From contig JAGTTD010000018.1 in NCBI GenBank assembly GCA_018398585.1, positions 7,385,501 through 7,449,500 on the forward strand: a DNA stretch of 64,000 nucleotides, written 5' to 3'. The notes below the pieces were generated by a model, which made no database searches, was not told where the DNA came from, and worked only from the letters and a program-made list of their open reading frames with translations. This document shows positions 34,897 to 46,626 of this stretch, in pieces. The position numbers and the translations under genes were made by a program. The DNA comes from Simmondsia chinensis (Eukaryota; Streptophyta; Magnoliopsida; Caryophyllales; Simmondsiaceae). Numbering within the stretch: the first letter of the stretch is position 1; each line of letters opens with the position of its first letter.

Positions 34897-35555
34897 TGTC
34901 ACAACATCGCGGATGTGACGGGTAAAGTGCAAGACTTGGGCCCAAGTGAAAGAGAGGTTAGATGAGAAAAGAAAGAGAATTAGAGTTTAGATGAGAGAAA
35001 GGATTAGAGTTAGATGAGAGAGAGAAGTAGAATTAGATGAGAAGAGAGATTTAGATGAGAAATGAAAGAGATATTTTATATATTTTAATTGATGATTACA
35101 AAATGAATACAAGTGCCTATTTATAGAAAATACAAGAAATACTAAAATAATACTTGAGAATACTTAATTACATCAACAAAATCAAAATAATATCTCAAGG
35201 GAATCTCCCCAGCGGCTTGGAGGCGCGGCCTTCACCAACGGCTAGTACAGGCTGGCAGGGGAGCGTCCAGACACTGCTCAGGTGCGGCACGGCCTTGGGA
35301 AGGGACGCTGGGGACGCAGCGCCAGACACAACTGCGACAAGGCCAGGGCGCAAATCGGGCAAGGCCTTGACATTGTCATGACAAGGCTGGGGTGCGAACT
35401 GGCAGCAACCATGACAAGGGCTGGGCGCGACTGGGGCACGAACTAGGACACGAACCTGGCAGAGACTTGGGACAGCATCTTGACAAGCACGAACCACAAC
35501 ACCTGCTCATATCTAGGCATAGTAAAGGAAAATCGATGGTGTCCTGACCATGACA
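34897..35555 (-). repeat. 3' LTR of the chromovirus
   Basis: 659 bp; 16 bp longer than its partner through a repeat-unit difference in the GATGAGA-rich part. Ends CCATGACA in plus orientation. Confidence 0.88.
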
Positions 35556-35827
35556 GGACCCCCTCCTCGAGCCAATCCTTGTCCTCAAGGATTGAAATGA
35601 GGAAATTGGCCTTGGATGAAGGCCCAATCTTCCCAAGTTGCGGCCTCATTTGGCATGTTCTCCCATTGCACAAGGACTTGAGTTATCCTCTTGCCTTTGC
35701 GCGTTAGGGTGCGACGCTTGAGGACCTTCTTAGGTTGAACTTCAGGGTGGCCATCTTGGTCACAACTAGGTAAGAACACACTAGGCACAACATTATCTCC
35801 AATCTTCTTTTTTAAGCGAGAAAACAT
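35556..35827 (-). pseudogene. Chromodomain end of the chromovirus pol
   Basis: The 80-residue frame 35585-35827 ends RITQVLVQWENMPNEAATWED and then FIQGQFPHFN, the chromodomain pattern (hydrophobic-VQW...P...ATWED) that directs chromovirus integration. It is out of frame with the integrase by one base: the joining T run near 35820 has one T too many. Confidence 0.8.
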
Positions 35828-36700
35828 GAAAAAACAGGGTGTATTTTAGATTCTAGAGGTAATTCCAACTTATAAGCAACCTTCCCTATCCTAGCAATTA
35901 TCTTAAATGGCCCGTAGTACCTAGCGGCTAGTTTAAGGTTACGCCTCATTGCAACCGAAGTTTGGCGATAAGGTTGTAACTTTAAGTACACTAAGTCGCC
36001 TATGTTAAATTCAAATTCGGTCCTACGTAGGTCAGCTTGTTGCTTATAACGGTGTTGTGCTTCTAATAGGTTTTCTCTTAGGAGGTTAGCCATATTTTGC
36101 GTTTCAATAAGCAAGTCCTCTACACCGGGGGAAGAGGATACACATGGCTAGTCAACAGCTAAAATCCTAGGTTCATACCCATAAAGTGCAAAAAATGGAG
36201 CAGTTTTAATAGAAGAATGGTAGTTAGTATTGTTCCAAAATTCCGCTAGTGGTAACCATTGAACCCATGCTTTTGGTTTATTTAAGGCCATGGCACGTAA
36301 ATAGTTTTCCAAACATTGGTTCACACGATCGGTTTGGCCATCCGATTGGGGATGGTAGGAAGTACTCATGTTAAGTCCTACACCCGCCAACCTAAATAAT
36401 TCCTTCCAAAAGATGCTTTGGAAGGTGCCATCCCGATCCGAGATTATGTTTTTGGGAAGTCCATGCTAGCGGTAGATGTTGTCAAGAAAAAGTTGCGCTA
36501 CTTTAGTGGCCGTGAAAGGATGAGTTAATGACATAAAATGAGCATATTTAGTGAAGCGATCTACTACTACCAATATCGTATCCTTACCAATGGACTTAGG
36601 CAAGCCTTCAACAAAGTCAAGACTAATACTTTCTCAAGCTTGGCTTGGAATGGGTAACGGTTGAAGCAAACCGGGATAGGGGACATGCTCACTTTTAGTT
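35812..36700 (-). pseudogene. Chromovirus integrase
   Basis: Contains SLDFVEGLPKS (first catalytic D), ISDRDGTF (second D), SYHPQSDGQTDRVNQ (catalytic E region is diverged here, with NQCLEN following) and GDLVYLKLQPY. In-frame stops lie near 36635, 36470 and 36150, the first two at positions where Trp or Arg is expected. Confidence 0.8.
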
Positions 36701-38229
36701 CATTGACATGTATCACACTTAGAGATCCAATCACTAAAACTCTTTTTCATATTTGGCCAATAAAATAGACGTTTTGCTCTTATTAAGGATCCTTGGACAC
36801 CGGAGTGCCCGCCCATAGGTGAATCATGTAATGTATGCATAATCTTGGTTCTCAAATCCGTGTGTTCACCTATGTAAATACGACCCTTATATCTTAGAAT
36901 ACTGTCATGAAGAGTAAATGGGCCTTGAACCGAAGGTTCAAGGGTGGCGTGGGAAATGAGGTCTAGGGCGCGCTTGTTGTTATCATAACTTGCCTTGACT
37001 TCGTGTACCCATTGGGGCACGATACTAGTGAGGACCGAACAAGACCCTAACTCACACTCCTCATCACGTCTCGATAATGCATCGGCGGCTTTATTTTCTA
37101 TTCCTTTTCGGTATACTATGGAATAACTAAAGTCCATGAGTTTTGACATACCCTTTTGTTGCAATTGGGTTGTCACACGTTGGTCTAATAGAAATCGTAA
37201 GCTAGCATGATCCGTTTTAACAACAAAATGATTATTAAGTAAGTAGTGTTGCCATTTTTCAACCGCCATTAGGATTGCCATGAGTTCTTTTTCATAAACG
37301 GCTAATCCTAAGTGATAAGGACCTAAGGCCTCACTAAGATAAGCTATAGGTCTACCTTCTTGACTCAAAACCGCACCTAGGCCTACCCCACAAGCGTCGG
37401 TTTCAAGTGTAAAAGGTTTAGTAAAATCGGGGAGAGCTAGAACCGGCGCCGACACTATAGCATGCTTAAGGGTGTCAAACGCAAGTTGGGCACTCTCATT
37501 CCAAGTGAAATCACCTTTGGATAGAAGGCAATTTAGAGGTTTACTAATGGACCCATATCCCTTAATAAACTTTCGGTAGTATCCGGTTAAAACTAAGAAA
37601 TCCCTAAGACTCTTAAGGCTCTTCGGTTGTGGCCAAGCTACCATGGCTTCAATCTTACTAGGGTCCGTAGCTACAACGTGAGGGCTAATGATATGTCCTA
37701 AGTATTCTACATGATCAATACCGAACACACATTTACTTCGTTTAGCATAAAGTTGATTAGTTCGTAAGGTTTCAAGAACTTGACCCAAGTGACCAATGTG
37801 AGTTGTCATACATGGACTGTAAACCAAAATATCATCAAAGAAGACTAAAACAAGTTTACTAAGAAAGGAAGAGAACACCTCATTCATTAAAGCTTGAAAA
37901 GTGGCCGGTGCATTGGTGAGACCGAAAGGCATCACCCTAAACTCGTAATGACCTTGATGCGTTCGAAAGGCCATTTTGTGGTGATCTTCATCCCGGACAC
38001 GAATTTGATGGTACCCGGCTCTTAAGTCTATCTTAGAGAATACTTGTGCTCCATGTAACTCATCAAGTAAGTCATCAATAACGGGGATGGGGAACTTATC
38101 TTTTATGGTTATATTATTAAGTTGTCTATAATCAACACAAAAACGATAAGTTCCATCTTTCTTACGAACTAGCAAAACCGGTGAAGCAAATGGACTATGG
38201 CTCGGTTGAATTATAGAAGTGGAAAGCAT
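36700..38229 (-). pseudogene. Chromovirus reverse transcriptase-RNase H, uninterrupted 509-codon frame
   Basis: Copies element RNA into DNA inside the particle. RT runs to about residue 225: LRAGYHQIRV at 69-78, MPFGLTNAPATFQ at 100-112 and the catalytic FDDILVYS at 131-138. RNase H follows: acidic residues in ETDACGVGLGAVLS (276-289), E in YEKELMAIL (312-320), KTDHASL (338-344) and ADALSR (382-387). A terminal H2C2 finger (H...MGGHSG...KCDTCQ) is cut by TGA at 36700-36702. The motifs look functional, so decay of the rest is fairly recent. Coding probably begins upstream of the ATG used here. Confidence 0.85.
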
Positions 38230-38577
38230 TTCCTTGACTTGTTTTTCGTTTTCATTCTTTTGACTATGCGGGTAGCGATAAGGCTTGTAGATATAGATTT
38301 TAAGTCGGGTTGGGTGGGAATAGCATGGTCATGGGCTCGGTTAGGTGGTAGTGTTCTAGGAATATCAAATACATCTTCATATTGTTTTAGTATTGGTTCA
38401 AGCCCCGGATGGGTATTAAGTGGCATTCTCTTCACTGCCAATAGCTAAAAATAGGTGACCTACTAAACTATGAACTTTCTTTTTAATAAATTTTGTTAAG
38501 CCTTTTTCGGTCATAGCATGTAAGGTTGCATTATCCGAGGTGCCTCGTAAGTGAATAGGTTGTCCATCCTTAAAGCA

Positions 38578-39031
38578 TTAAAATTTAAGGTTAGTGAAAT
38601 CAAAAGTAACCGGTCCATATCTTTGTAGCCAATCCACAACTAAGACCATGTCACTACCTCTTAAATCAAGGACTCGTAAGTCATCGGAAAAGATGTTACC
38701 TTGCACTTTCCATTTCAAAGAGGGGCATTTGTTGTAGCTTACCAAGCTTTCACCATTAGCAACTGTCACTGTCATCAACCACGGTAGGTACCGTCTCAAG
38801 CTTGAGCTCTTTGACAATGCTTGTGTCCAAGAAACTGTTGGTGCTCCCGCTATCGACTAGGATGGTAATAGGCCTCTTCTTGATTGAGCCCTTCAATCGT
38901 AAAGTGTTGTGGGTGATGCGGCCGGACAAGGCATTCAAGGAGATTTCCATGATACCTTCACCCTCTTCTTCTTGAGGAAGTTCTTCCTCTATTTCTTCAA
39001 GTTCATCATCGACTTCCTCTTGGCCTTCCAT
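38578..39031 (-). pseudogene. Chromovirus aspartic protease
   Basis: VDSGSTNSFLD is the active site in the frame 38756-39031, preceded by an acidic stretch (EEVDDELEEIEEELPQEEEG) and followed, after a frame slip near 38765, by VTVANGESLVSY, SDDLRVLDLRGSDMVLVVDWL in 38578-38817. Confidence 0.8.
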
Positions 39032-39039
39032 ACATTGGA

Positions 39040-40239
39040 GCTTGTTTTTGCATACATGGCCTAGGAAATACCGTTTGTGACAATGGTAGCACTGTCCTGG
39101 ATCACGTCTGGGAGCGCTGGGCGCTGTCGTAGGGCCGGGTGCTGGTCTCGGAGGCCCAGACTGGGACGCTCCAGCAGGGGCCTGGGTACCGGTCTGGACA
39201 GGGCCTGCTGGTCAGGGCTGGAACGAGGATCCAGCACGGGATCCGTATGGTTTCTGTTGCCTGTATGAAGGTCTAGGAGCCGTGGCACTCCTAATTTCCG
39301 ATATCGTGATTTCTTGAAGTTTTGCTTGCTCGATAGCGGAATTCATGTCGGAAGCTCGGTTGGCTTTAACAGCAGCCCAGATGGCAGGCTTTAAACCCCC
39401 AATAAAGCTCGAGACATATAGGGTTCACTTAAGTTGTGATGATAAATCATCATCCAACTTCTCAATTCCTCAAAACGGACCTCATACTCCTCCACGGTAC
39501 TGGTTTGAGTAGTTTTATTAAATTGTTCCACCACATCTTGTAAAGACTTATCCCCAAACCGTTTACATAATTCGTCAATAAAAAATTGCCAAGTCATAAT
39601 TGGGTTATATAATTCAAGAGCATGGAACCAAATGTCACCATACTCATGTAAGTGTGAAGAAGCAACGTTAACCCATTCCTCAACCGGAGTTTGGTACCAA
39701 CGAAAGTATTTTAAACATTTACGTATCCAAACTCTAGGATTCGTGCCATTGAATGTCGGGAGATCAATCTTTGAGTTGTGATGGGAGGACCATGATCGTA
39801 TACTAAACTCATTGCGGCTATGATCACCATCTTTGGATCTCGGTTGGTGCCTTACTTCTCTTGGCTTGGGCACACGGATAGGAGGAGGCGGGGGAGGTGG
39901 TGGTAAAATTCCCAAACCACCCACTTGCATATAGTTACCCGATCCAACTTGCTCGCCATGCATTGCAACATCGGGTACGGCCACAGGAACACTTTCGGGT
40001 CGTTTCTCTTGATTCATCAAGATGCGGTTCATGGTCTCGGCTAAGGATGCCATTGAAGCTTCGAACCCACGTTGGTTACATCCAATGCCCGTGACCTCAG
40101 TGGCCAAGTTGTCCACTTATGCCTTCAACCCGTCGCTTGCCACGTTTTGGTCTCGGACAAACGTGTCAAGCCTATCCAATCTTTTTTCAATGTCCATAAT
40201 TTTCTCATGCGAACCGAAAGTCTCCTCGGATGAAGACAT
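39040..40239 (-). pseudogene. Chromovirus gag
   Basis: From ATG at 40239 (MSSSEETFGSHEKIMDIEKR) there is a stop at 40117-40119, then a 241-residue piece (39391-40116) with a proline run and the capsid text LPTFNGTNPRVWIRKCLKYF and WFHALELYNPIMTWQFFIDE. The nucleocapsid CYHCHKRYFLGHVCKN knuckle lies near 39040-39090. Frameshifted between 39391 and 39031. Confidence 0.8.
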
Positions 40240-40306
40240 AGTGTTGGTAGCTCGATTGTTTCTTGTAATCGCCAGTTTGAGATCGTAACGTGCTCTGATA
40301 CCAATT

Positions 40307-40949
40307 TGTCACAACCTCGCGGATGTGACGGCCAAAGTGCAAGACTTGGGCCCAAGTGAAAGAGAGGTTAGATGAGAAAAGAAAGAGAATTAGAGTATAG
40401 ATGAGAGAAAGAATTAGAGTTAGATGAGAGAGAGAAGTAGAATTAGATGAGAAATGAAAGACATATTTCATATATTTCAATTGATGATTACAAAATGAAT
40501 ACAAGTGCCTATTTATAGAAAATACAAGAAATACTAAAATAATACTTGAGAATACTTAATTACATCAACAAAATCAAAATAATATCTCAAGGGAATCTCC
40601 CCAACGGCTAGGAGGCGCGGCCTTCACCAACGGCTAGTACAGGCTGGCAGGGGAGCGTCCAGACACGGCTCAGGTGCGGCACGGCCTTGGGAAGGGACGC
40701 TGGGGACGCCGAGCCAGACACGGAACTGGGACAAGGCCAGGGCGCGAACCAGACAAGGCCTTGACATTGTCATGACAAGGCTGGGGCGCGAACTGGTAGC
40801 GACCATGACAAGGGCTAGGCGCGACTGGGGCGCGAACTAGGACACGAACCGGGCAGCGACTTGGGACAGTATCTTGACAAGCACGAACCACGGCACCTAC
40901 TCATATCTAGGGATAGTAAAGGAAAACCGATGGTGTCATGACCATGACA
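40307..40949 (-). repeat. 5' LTR of the chromovirus
   Basis: 643 bp, near-identical to 34897-35555. Starts TGTCACAACCTCGCGG in plus orientation next to the PBS. Confidence 0.88.
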
Positions 40950-40954
40950 CCTAG

Positions 40955-41575
40955 CTCCCTTTTAATTTTTATAACCAGTGGTTTTTAAATAATCTTGCAT
41001 TTATAATATGGATTGTCTCATAATCCCCTTTAGAATCTCATTCTAAAATTAACCAAAATTAATTAATTGATTTATTCAAAAACACTATCGTTTTACAATA
41101 TAGATTATCTCATAATCTTGCATTAGAATCTCATTCTAAAACAAATCAATAAAATTAATTAATTAATTTTAATTAAAACAATACCAACATTTAATTTAGA
41201 TTATCACATAATCTACTCTTCAAAATCTAATTCCAAAACTAAATTCAAATAATTTTATTTAAAATCAATAGCGATTTTGTGCTTAGACTATCCCATAGTC
41301 TATTTTTAGAATCTTATTCTAAAATTTAACTTTGATTGCAAAAAATAAAGTTAACTTAGACTATCATATAGTCTATTTCAGAATCCTTTTCTAAAATAAT
41401 TTAAAATAACTTTTTATTTGAAGTACACTGATTTACAACTTAAATTATCGTATAATCTAATTTAGAATCTGATTCTAAAAGAAAATTAATTAATAAAATT
41501 ATTAATTTATAATTATTATGTAAATCAGTATTGAAGCCTACATGTCCCAAAAGTAAAAAATTAAATATACATTTT
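40955..41575. repeat. AT-rich tandem palindrome array in the copia leader
   Basis: Six degenerate units, 73-96 bp apart, each with two 17-nt palindromes having 7-bp arms and 3-nt loops. P1 is AGAYTAT-nnn-ATARTCT at about 41010, 41102, 41198, 41285, 41358 and 41442; P2 is TTAGAAT-nnn-ATTCTAA near 41031, 41123, 41307 and 41462 (decayed in the other two). The arms of P1 change in step (AGATTAT/ATAATCT versus AGACTAT/ATAGTCT). Confidence 0.85.
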
Positions 41576-41639
41576 TTTTAATTGCTACTGAAGTCAGCCG
41601 CTGACATCAGCGTCTGTTGACAAATTTTTTTTTTTAATA

Positions 41640-42180
41640 TTTAATTTTAAAACAAATTGAAGACAATCTCATTAGATCAATTTTATCCGATTGCCTATAA
41701 AATAATTGAATCTAATCTTATTAGATCAATTTTATCCGATTTTGTAAATCATGACAGATAACGTACAATCTCATTATACGAACAACATAATCGTAAATTT
41801 ATGGGTTGTTCCTAATTAACTATTAATTCGTCAACGATTTAAACAATTTAAATCGTTACTATAAACAGCCTAGTTAACTATTAAATATTTTAACCCATTC
41901 AAATAATTTAAATCGATACTTTAAATAATCTAGTTAACTATTAACTCTTTGAACTGATTTAAACAATTTAAATTGATACTTTAAAATATTCTAATTAACA
42001 ATTAACTAATTTAATGATTTAAACAATTTAAATCACTAATTCAAATAATTATCTGAATTAACTGTTAATTCTTTATTGATTGAAACCATTTAAATCGAAC
42101 CGTCAAATTAAACTAGCTTTCCTTCTTAATAAAATCTCTATTTTATTAAATCGTCAATCTATTTATTTCGATCTTATTAT
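41640..42180. repeat. Second AT-rich palindrome array in the copia leader
   Basis: Includes ATCTAAT-ctt-ATTAGAT (41710-41726), then ~5 units of 60-75 bp whose centre is GATTTAAA-caa-TTTAAATC. The longest (41833-41857) has 11-bp perfect arms and a 3-nt loop. Confidence 0.75.
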
Positions 42181-42231
42181 ACCTAGTCATGTATATTATG
42201 TATGTAATCAGAGTCCGGCTCCGATACCAAT

Positions 42232-44439
42232 TGTTGGGAAAAGATATGAATTTTGTTAGAAAAATAAACTCTGATGCCGAATATTGGGTTCACAGTTCTC
42301 AACTATAGGCACCTATTGGAGCACTTAGAGTAGGAGACTCTTGTCTCTACCTAAGCCCTCCGTCGGAGAGTTACGCTTAGTGACACTTCACGTGCGAGAG
42401 TTCCTGGGAATATGTTTATCTCTATAAACCCTTTGTCCTAATACCGGTTGTTGGGATGAATTTTAAAAATTCTCCCTAAAGTTTATAAAGTTAACGCAGC
42501 GGAACAGGTTTAGAATTTAGACTAGAAACCTAGGGTTGATTTAAAATTTTTAATTTTAAATCTACTGACTTAAATTCATAATTTAAATCAACATATCTAA
42601 ATTCTTAATTTAGATCTACAGGTTTTTGACTCTAATACATTCATAACAATACATAAACTTGTAGAAGCATAATAACAAATACTATAAATAAATAGAAAAG
42701 CAAAAAAGAATAAAGAAAGAAGAACATACCTGGAATTGCCCCAATAATAAAGAAAATCGAGAAAATCGAGACCCCGCGATCTTCTACGCAATAACCTCAA
42801 ACTGCCCGGAGGGTAGGCTCCAAAAAATATTAAATTGAGGAAAGAAAATTTTCAATGAAAATTTTTCTCTCCAATTAGGTTTCCGAAACTATTTCCAGAA
42901 ACCCTAAGATTTGTTTCAAAACTGAATGTCAAACCTCGGAATAAGCACCTCTATTTATAGGAGCATTCCGGAACGAAAAATCCAATTTTAATCGATGTGG
43001 GACTGCCCAGTTAAAATCAAAATGCATTGTATAAATTTAAAAAGCAATTAAAACGTTGCGTTTCATAATAGTTTAAAACCACCCTTTTTTATTTTAAATA
43101 ACGCATGCCACGTGTCACATCCTGATTGGCCAGACCTATGGCACGCGGATCTCCCCTTTGGCAGAGCCCGGATTGGTTGCCCGGGCGCGCTGCAAATCGT
43201 GTTCTGGGCTTTTTTTTTTTTTTTTTTTCGCTTTGTTTCCCACATATAAAAAATCATCTTATGAATTTTAATTTTCTAAAATTATTTTATTTTATAATTT
43301 TTAATTTTATTCATCTCATAAATAATGTTTGGCAAATTTAATTTACCCATCTTATGGATAAATAATTCTTCTCATAAAATCTTTAATATTTTTCCAATGA
43401 CAATAAATGCAGAGGCTTGCGCAGGGACCTCAAGGACAATTTAAATCTAGCTCCAAATGGGTTAAATTAATCATCTTATGAAATAATTTAATTACCATTT
43501 AATGAGACTAAATTTCACTAAATAAATCTCACTGTACTCCAGACTTAAATTATTTATTCGATATCTCACTAAAAGACTGTATTGATGACAACAACCCCTC
43601 CACTAGATGTCCATGACAACGGATAAATGTAACCACTACCATTAGCCTTCTCACAGCTTCTCCATTAGTTACCGACTCGCCCTTCACTGAATAATTCATT
43701 TATACTTGAACATTTTCACAGTATAAACTCCAAATGTCAAACATTTAGAATACTTTGGCCAAAGTTTCCGAACTATTCAAATATTTGCGAATCAACTAAG
43801 GGGACATCTATATCTCATAAGAGACTGTAGATTCTCTATTGAATACATGATCCTTGTCACACTTCACGCCGCTGCCTAGTATATATGGGATTTTAGTCAT
43901 TGTTTAGACCTTACTTATAGTACACCAAAGTAACTAACGTATGGAAGTCTAGAATACCCTCAGGATTTAGAGTCGTTGTTCAAACAGTACAACGTGAATC
44001 ATTCATCTCTAATAGTAGTCTAGAAATAAGTAACCCACATGGTCCAACTCAGTGTGTCAATCTTATTAAACACACTAACTGAACACTTTTCGATCTCCAT
44101 CCACACGACCAAGACAAGTCATCTAAAGTGTCACGTTATAGTCTTAACATACAAGTGGTCCAAACTTGTCTTAGACTACGAGTATTTCAAACAATAATCC
44201 ATACCATTTGTTCCAAGGCTATCTGTGGTTTAGTCTCATAAACCACTTAGAGCAAACATGTAAATTGTAATCTGAGGACTACACCCATCTCATGGATGTC
44301 TCCCAAAAGAAAATCACATATAGTATAAATGCTCCCTTACACAAATTTAACTAGGAAACGACTGGGACTTTAATTTTATTTATTAATTAAAAATAATATA
44401 TCAAGATTAAATCTAGATTTCAGGATACTGTTTCTAACA
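42232..44439 (-). repeat. 5' LTR of the minus-strand copia, 2,208 bp
   Basis: Starts TGTTGGGAAAAG in plus text and ends TTCTAACA. A TATA box on the minus strand (CCTATAAATAGAGG, near 42950-42963) precedes the part shared with 31700-32617, where that TATA is mutated. A T20 run lies at 43210-43229. Confidence 0.85.
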
Positions 44440-44585
44440 ACTTTTGCGGGAGCCCTTGAGGCACTGCGATTGTTGTTGTTGTTGTTGTTGTAAATTTCAT
44501 TGTCACTTTGATACGGTTTAGTTGTGATTATATATTTTTACCAACAATCTAAAAAACGAATTCAGTTTTACATATATACTTAAAT

Positions 44586-45553
44586 ATGGCAACCAAATTA
44601 CCTCTTCCTAACATGTCTTGGGTTGAACCCCTTGACGGGAAGAATTATAAGCGGTGGTCTCAGAAAATTTTGTTGACCTAGAACAAGTTAGTATAGATTA
44701 TGTATTCTATGAAAAAAAAGAACCTGAGGGTGAAAATGAGAAAAATGTTTATGAAGAAAAATTTACTGCTGATAACCGAACCTGTAGGGGTAATATTTTA
44801 CATTACATGAGTGATGGTCTTTTTGGTATTTATGTAAAATTAGACTCATCAAAAGAAATGTGGGATTCCCTACAGAAAAAATATAGGGATGACGATGTAG
44901 GGACTAAAAAATATGTAGTTAGTAAGTGGCTAGATTTCAAATTCGTGGACAATAAAACTACAATTGATCAAGTCCATGAACATAAAAATATAGTAACTAC
45001 TCTATTGTCAGAGGGTCTTAAAATTTGTGAAATTACACAAGCATATGTTTTGATGGAAAAACTTCCACCTTCTTGGAAGAATTATAGAAACCTACTTATG
45101 CATAAAAAGAAGGGCCTGACATTAAAAGAGTTAGTAAACCACTTGAAGATTGAAGAAGAAAATACACTTAAGGATAGGAGGTATTCATATTCAGATCTTT
45201 CTAAAACTAACATTGTTGAGGCTAGGAACAGTGCATCTGACGGGTTTAAGAATAAAGGAAAAAAGCATTATTCAAATTTCAAACCTGGTGGAAAGATTCA
45301 AAAGCCAAACAACAAATTTTTCAGAGATTGCTATCACTGTGGAAAATGTGGACATATAGCCAAGGATTCCAGATTAAAAAAGAATCAGTCTAAGGATCCA
45401 AAGCACAAAACTCATCTTGTAGAAACAGAGAACATTGTAGCTGTTGTTTCAAAGGTGAACCTGGTGAACAATATGACTAAATGGATCGTGGACATGGGGC
45501 TACCAGGCATATATGCACAAACCGAAGCATGTTCCACTAATACCAGAAAATGA
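44586..45553 (+). pseudogene. Plus-strand copia gag with protease start
   Basis: ATG at 44586 begins MATKLPLPNMSWVEPLDGKN; after a frame slip near 44660 the 299-residue piece 44654-45553 has the copia gag core (SDGLFGIYVKLDSSKEMWDS, LPPSWKNYRNLL) and a knuckle CYHCGKCGHIAKDSR whose last Cys is Ser. The protease site has decayed to WIVDMGLPG where relatives have D-T/S-G-A-S. Confidence 0.8.
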
Positions 45554-46445
45554 CCGATGGGGAGGTAGTCTTCATGGGAAATTCTACAGTAGCATCTATC
45601 CTCAGAAAAGAGAAGATTTCTTTTAAACTAACTTTTGGATATTTTCTTACTTTAACAAATGTACTACATGTGTCTGAAATGTGTAGGAATCTAATTTCGG
45701 GTAGAAGCTAGTTTGAAATTGTCTTTTGATTCATACAAACTAGTCCTAACTAGGAATGGAGAATTTGTGGGCAAGGGATTTTGTAGCAGTGGTCTTTTTA
45801 TCCTTGATGCTGTTTGCATGAATAATAATGGTAGTACCTCTTCTGCTTATCTTGTTGAATCTCTTAAATTGTGGCACGCTTGCTTAGGACACATAAATGT
45901 TGAACCAATTAAACTACTTAAGAAAATGAACATGATTCCTAACTTCAGTGATACCAACTTTAGTAAATGTGAAGTATGTATAGAAGCCAAACATGTTAAG
46001 AAAACCTTTTAAGTCCATTGAAAGACAAACTAAACTTCTTGAACCAGCTCACACTGACTTAGGAGACTTTAAAAGTCAAATGAGTAGAGAAGGAAAATGA
46101 TACTACATGACCTTTTCAGATGATTACTCTACATACACGATGGTATACCTCCTAAGTACTAAAGATGAAGCAGAAGAGATGTTTTTAAAATACAAATCTA
46201 AAGTAGAAAATCAACTAGGAAAAAAAATAAAGAGTTATCCGATAGAGGATGAAGATATGGTCCAACTTCTCTGGAAAAATTTTGTGAGGAAAATGAGATA
46301 ATACATGAACAAAGCCCTCCTTGCTGTCCACAATCTAACGGCATCGCTGAAAGGAAAAATAGAGCTATGCTTATTAGTTCTGGACAACCTGTTAACATGT
46401 GGGAAACAGCGGCAGGCAATGAAATTGTCTATCAATAGAGGGAGC
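45554..46445 (+). pseudogene. Plus-strand copia integrase region
   Basis: GAG-pre-integrase text (LKLWHACLGHINVEPIKLL...CEVCIEAK) at 45713-46012, integrase FSDDYSTYTMVYLL at 46107, and CCPQSNGIAERKNR, carrying the catalytic Glu region, near 46320-46365. At least three frame changes and several stops. Confidence 0.75.
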
Positions 46446-46626
46446 AAAAAATGGGCTTTGCTCCCCTTTACAATATGAAGAAAGAAATAAGGGACAGGGC
46501 AAGCAAGGTTAGTTTACTAAAGGACGGATGTTATCTTCTTGTCATATGCTAAATAAGGTTTCTCCTTAAAAGCTAGATAAAATCCCATATAAAATGTGGA
46601 AAGGTCATGCACCTAATCTAAAATAA

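Larger units (their letters stand above)
34897..40949 (-). mobile_element. Reina-like chromovirus (Ty3/gypsy), 6,053 bp
   Basis: LTRs 34897-35555 and 40307-40949 with perfect TSD CCTAG (34892-34896 and 40950-40954). The PBS (minus strand AATTGGTATCAGAGCACG, 40287-40306) is tRNA-Met type; the PPT CGAGGAGGGGGTCC abuts the left LTR. Minus-strand order is gag, zinc knuckle, protease, RT, RNase H, H2C2 finger, integrase, chromodomain. Short LTRs, a ~6 kb size and a C-terminal chromodomain fit Reina-type chromoviruses; lineage assignment needs an RT tree. The RT-RNase H ORF is intact over 509 codons, the rest has stops and frameshifts. Confidence 0.88.
31700..44439 (-). mobile_element. Minus-strand Ty1/copia element with large deletion, hosting a chromovirus
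   Basis: Begins and ends TGTT...AACA. Target duplications GCTTT (31695-31699) and ACTTT (44440-44444) differ by one transition. The right LTR is 42232-44439; the minus-strand PBS next to it reads TTGGTATCGGAGCC (tRNA-Met type). The left LTR keeps only the portion matching 42232-43140. Interior remnants on the minus strand are protease, GAG-pre-integrase/integrase start and an integrase-RT linker; RT and RNase H are gone. Split by the element at 34897-40949. Confidence 0.8.
31604..44490 (+). mobile_element. Short RTE LINE 3'-end copy, split by a 12.7-kb insertion
   Basis: Left part 31604-31699 (CTGGGGGTTATCGG...CCCTAAACCCCGCTTT) and right part 44445-44490 (TGCGGGAGCCCTTGAGGCAC...(GTT)n) join into one ~142-bp RTE tail. 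Perfect 19-bp TSD TAAATTTCATTGTCACTTT at 31585-31603 and 44491-44509. The (TTG)n end shows plus orientation. Confidence 0.85.

Noticed and set aside
40125..40355. 76-aa minus ORF near the chromovirus gag start
   Set aside because: Out of frame with the gag that starts at 40239; shadow frame.
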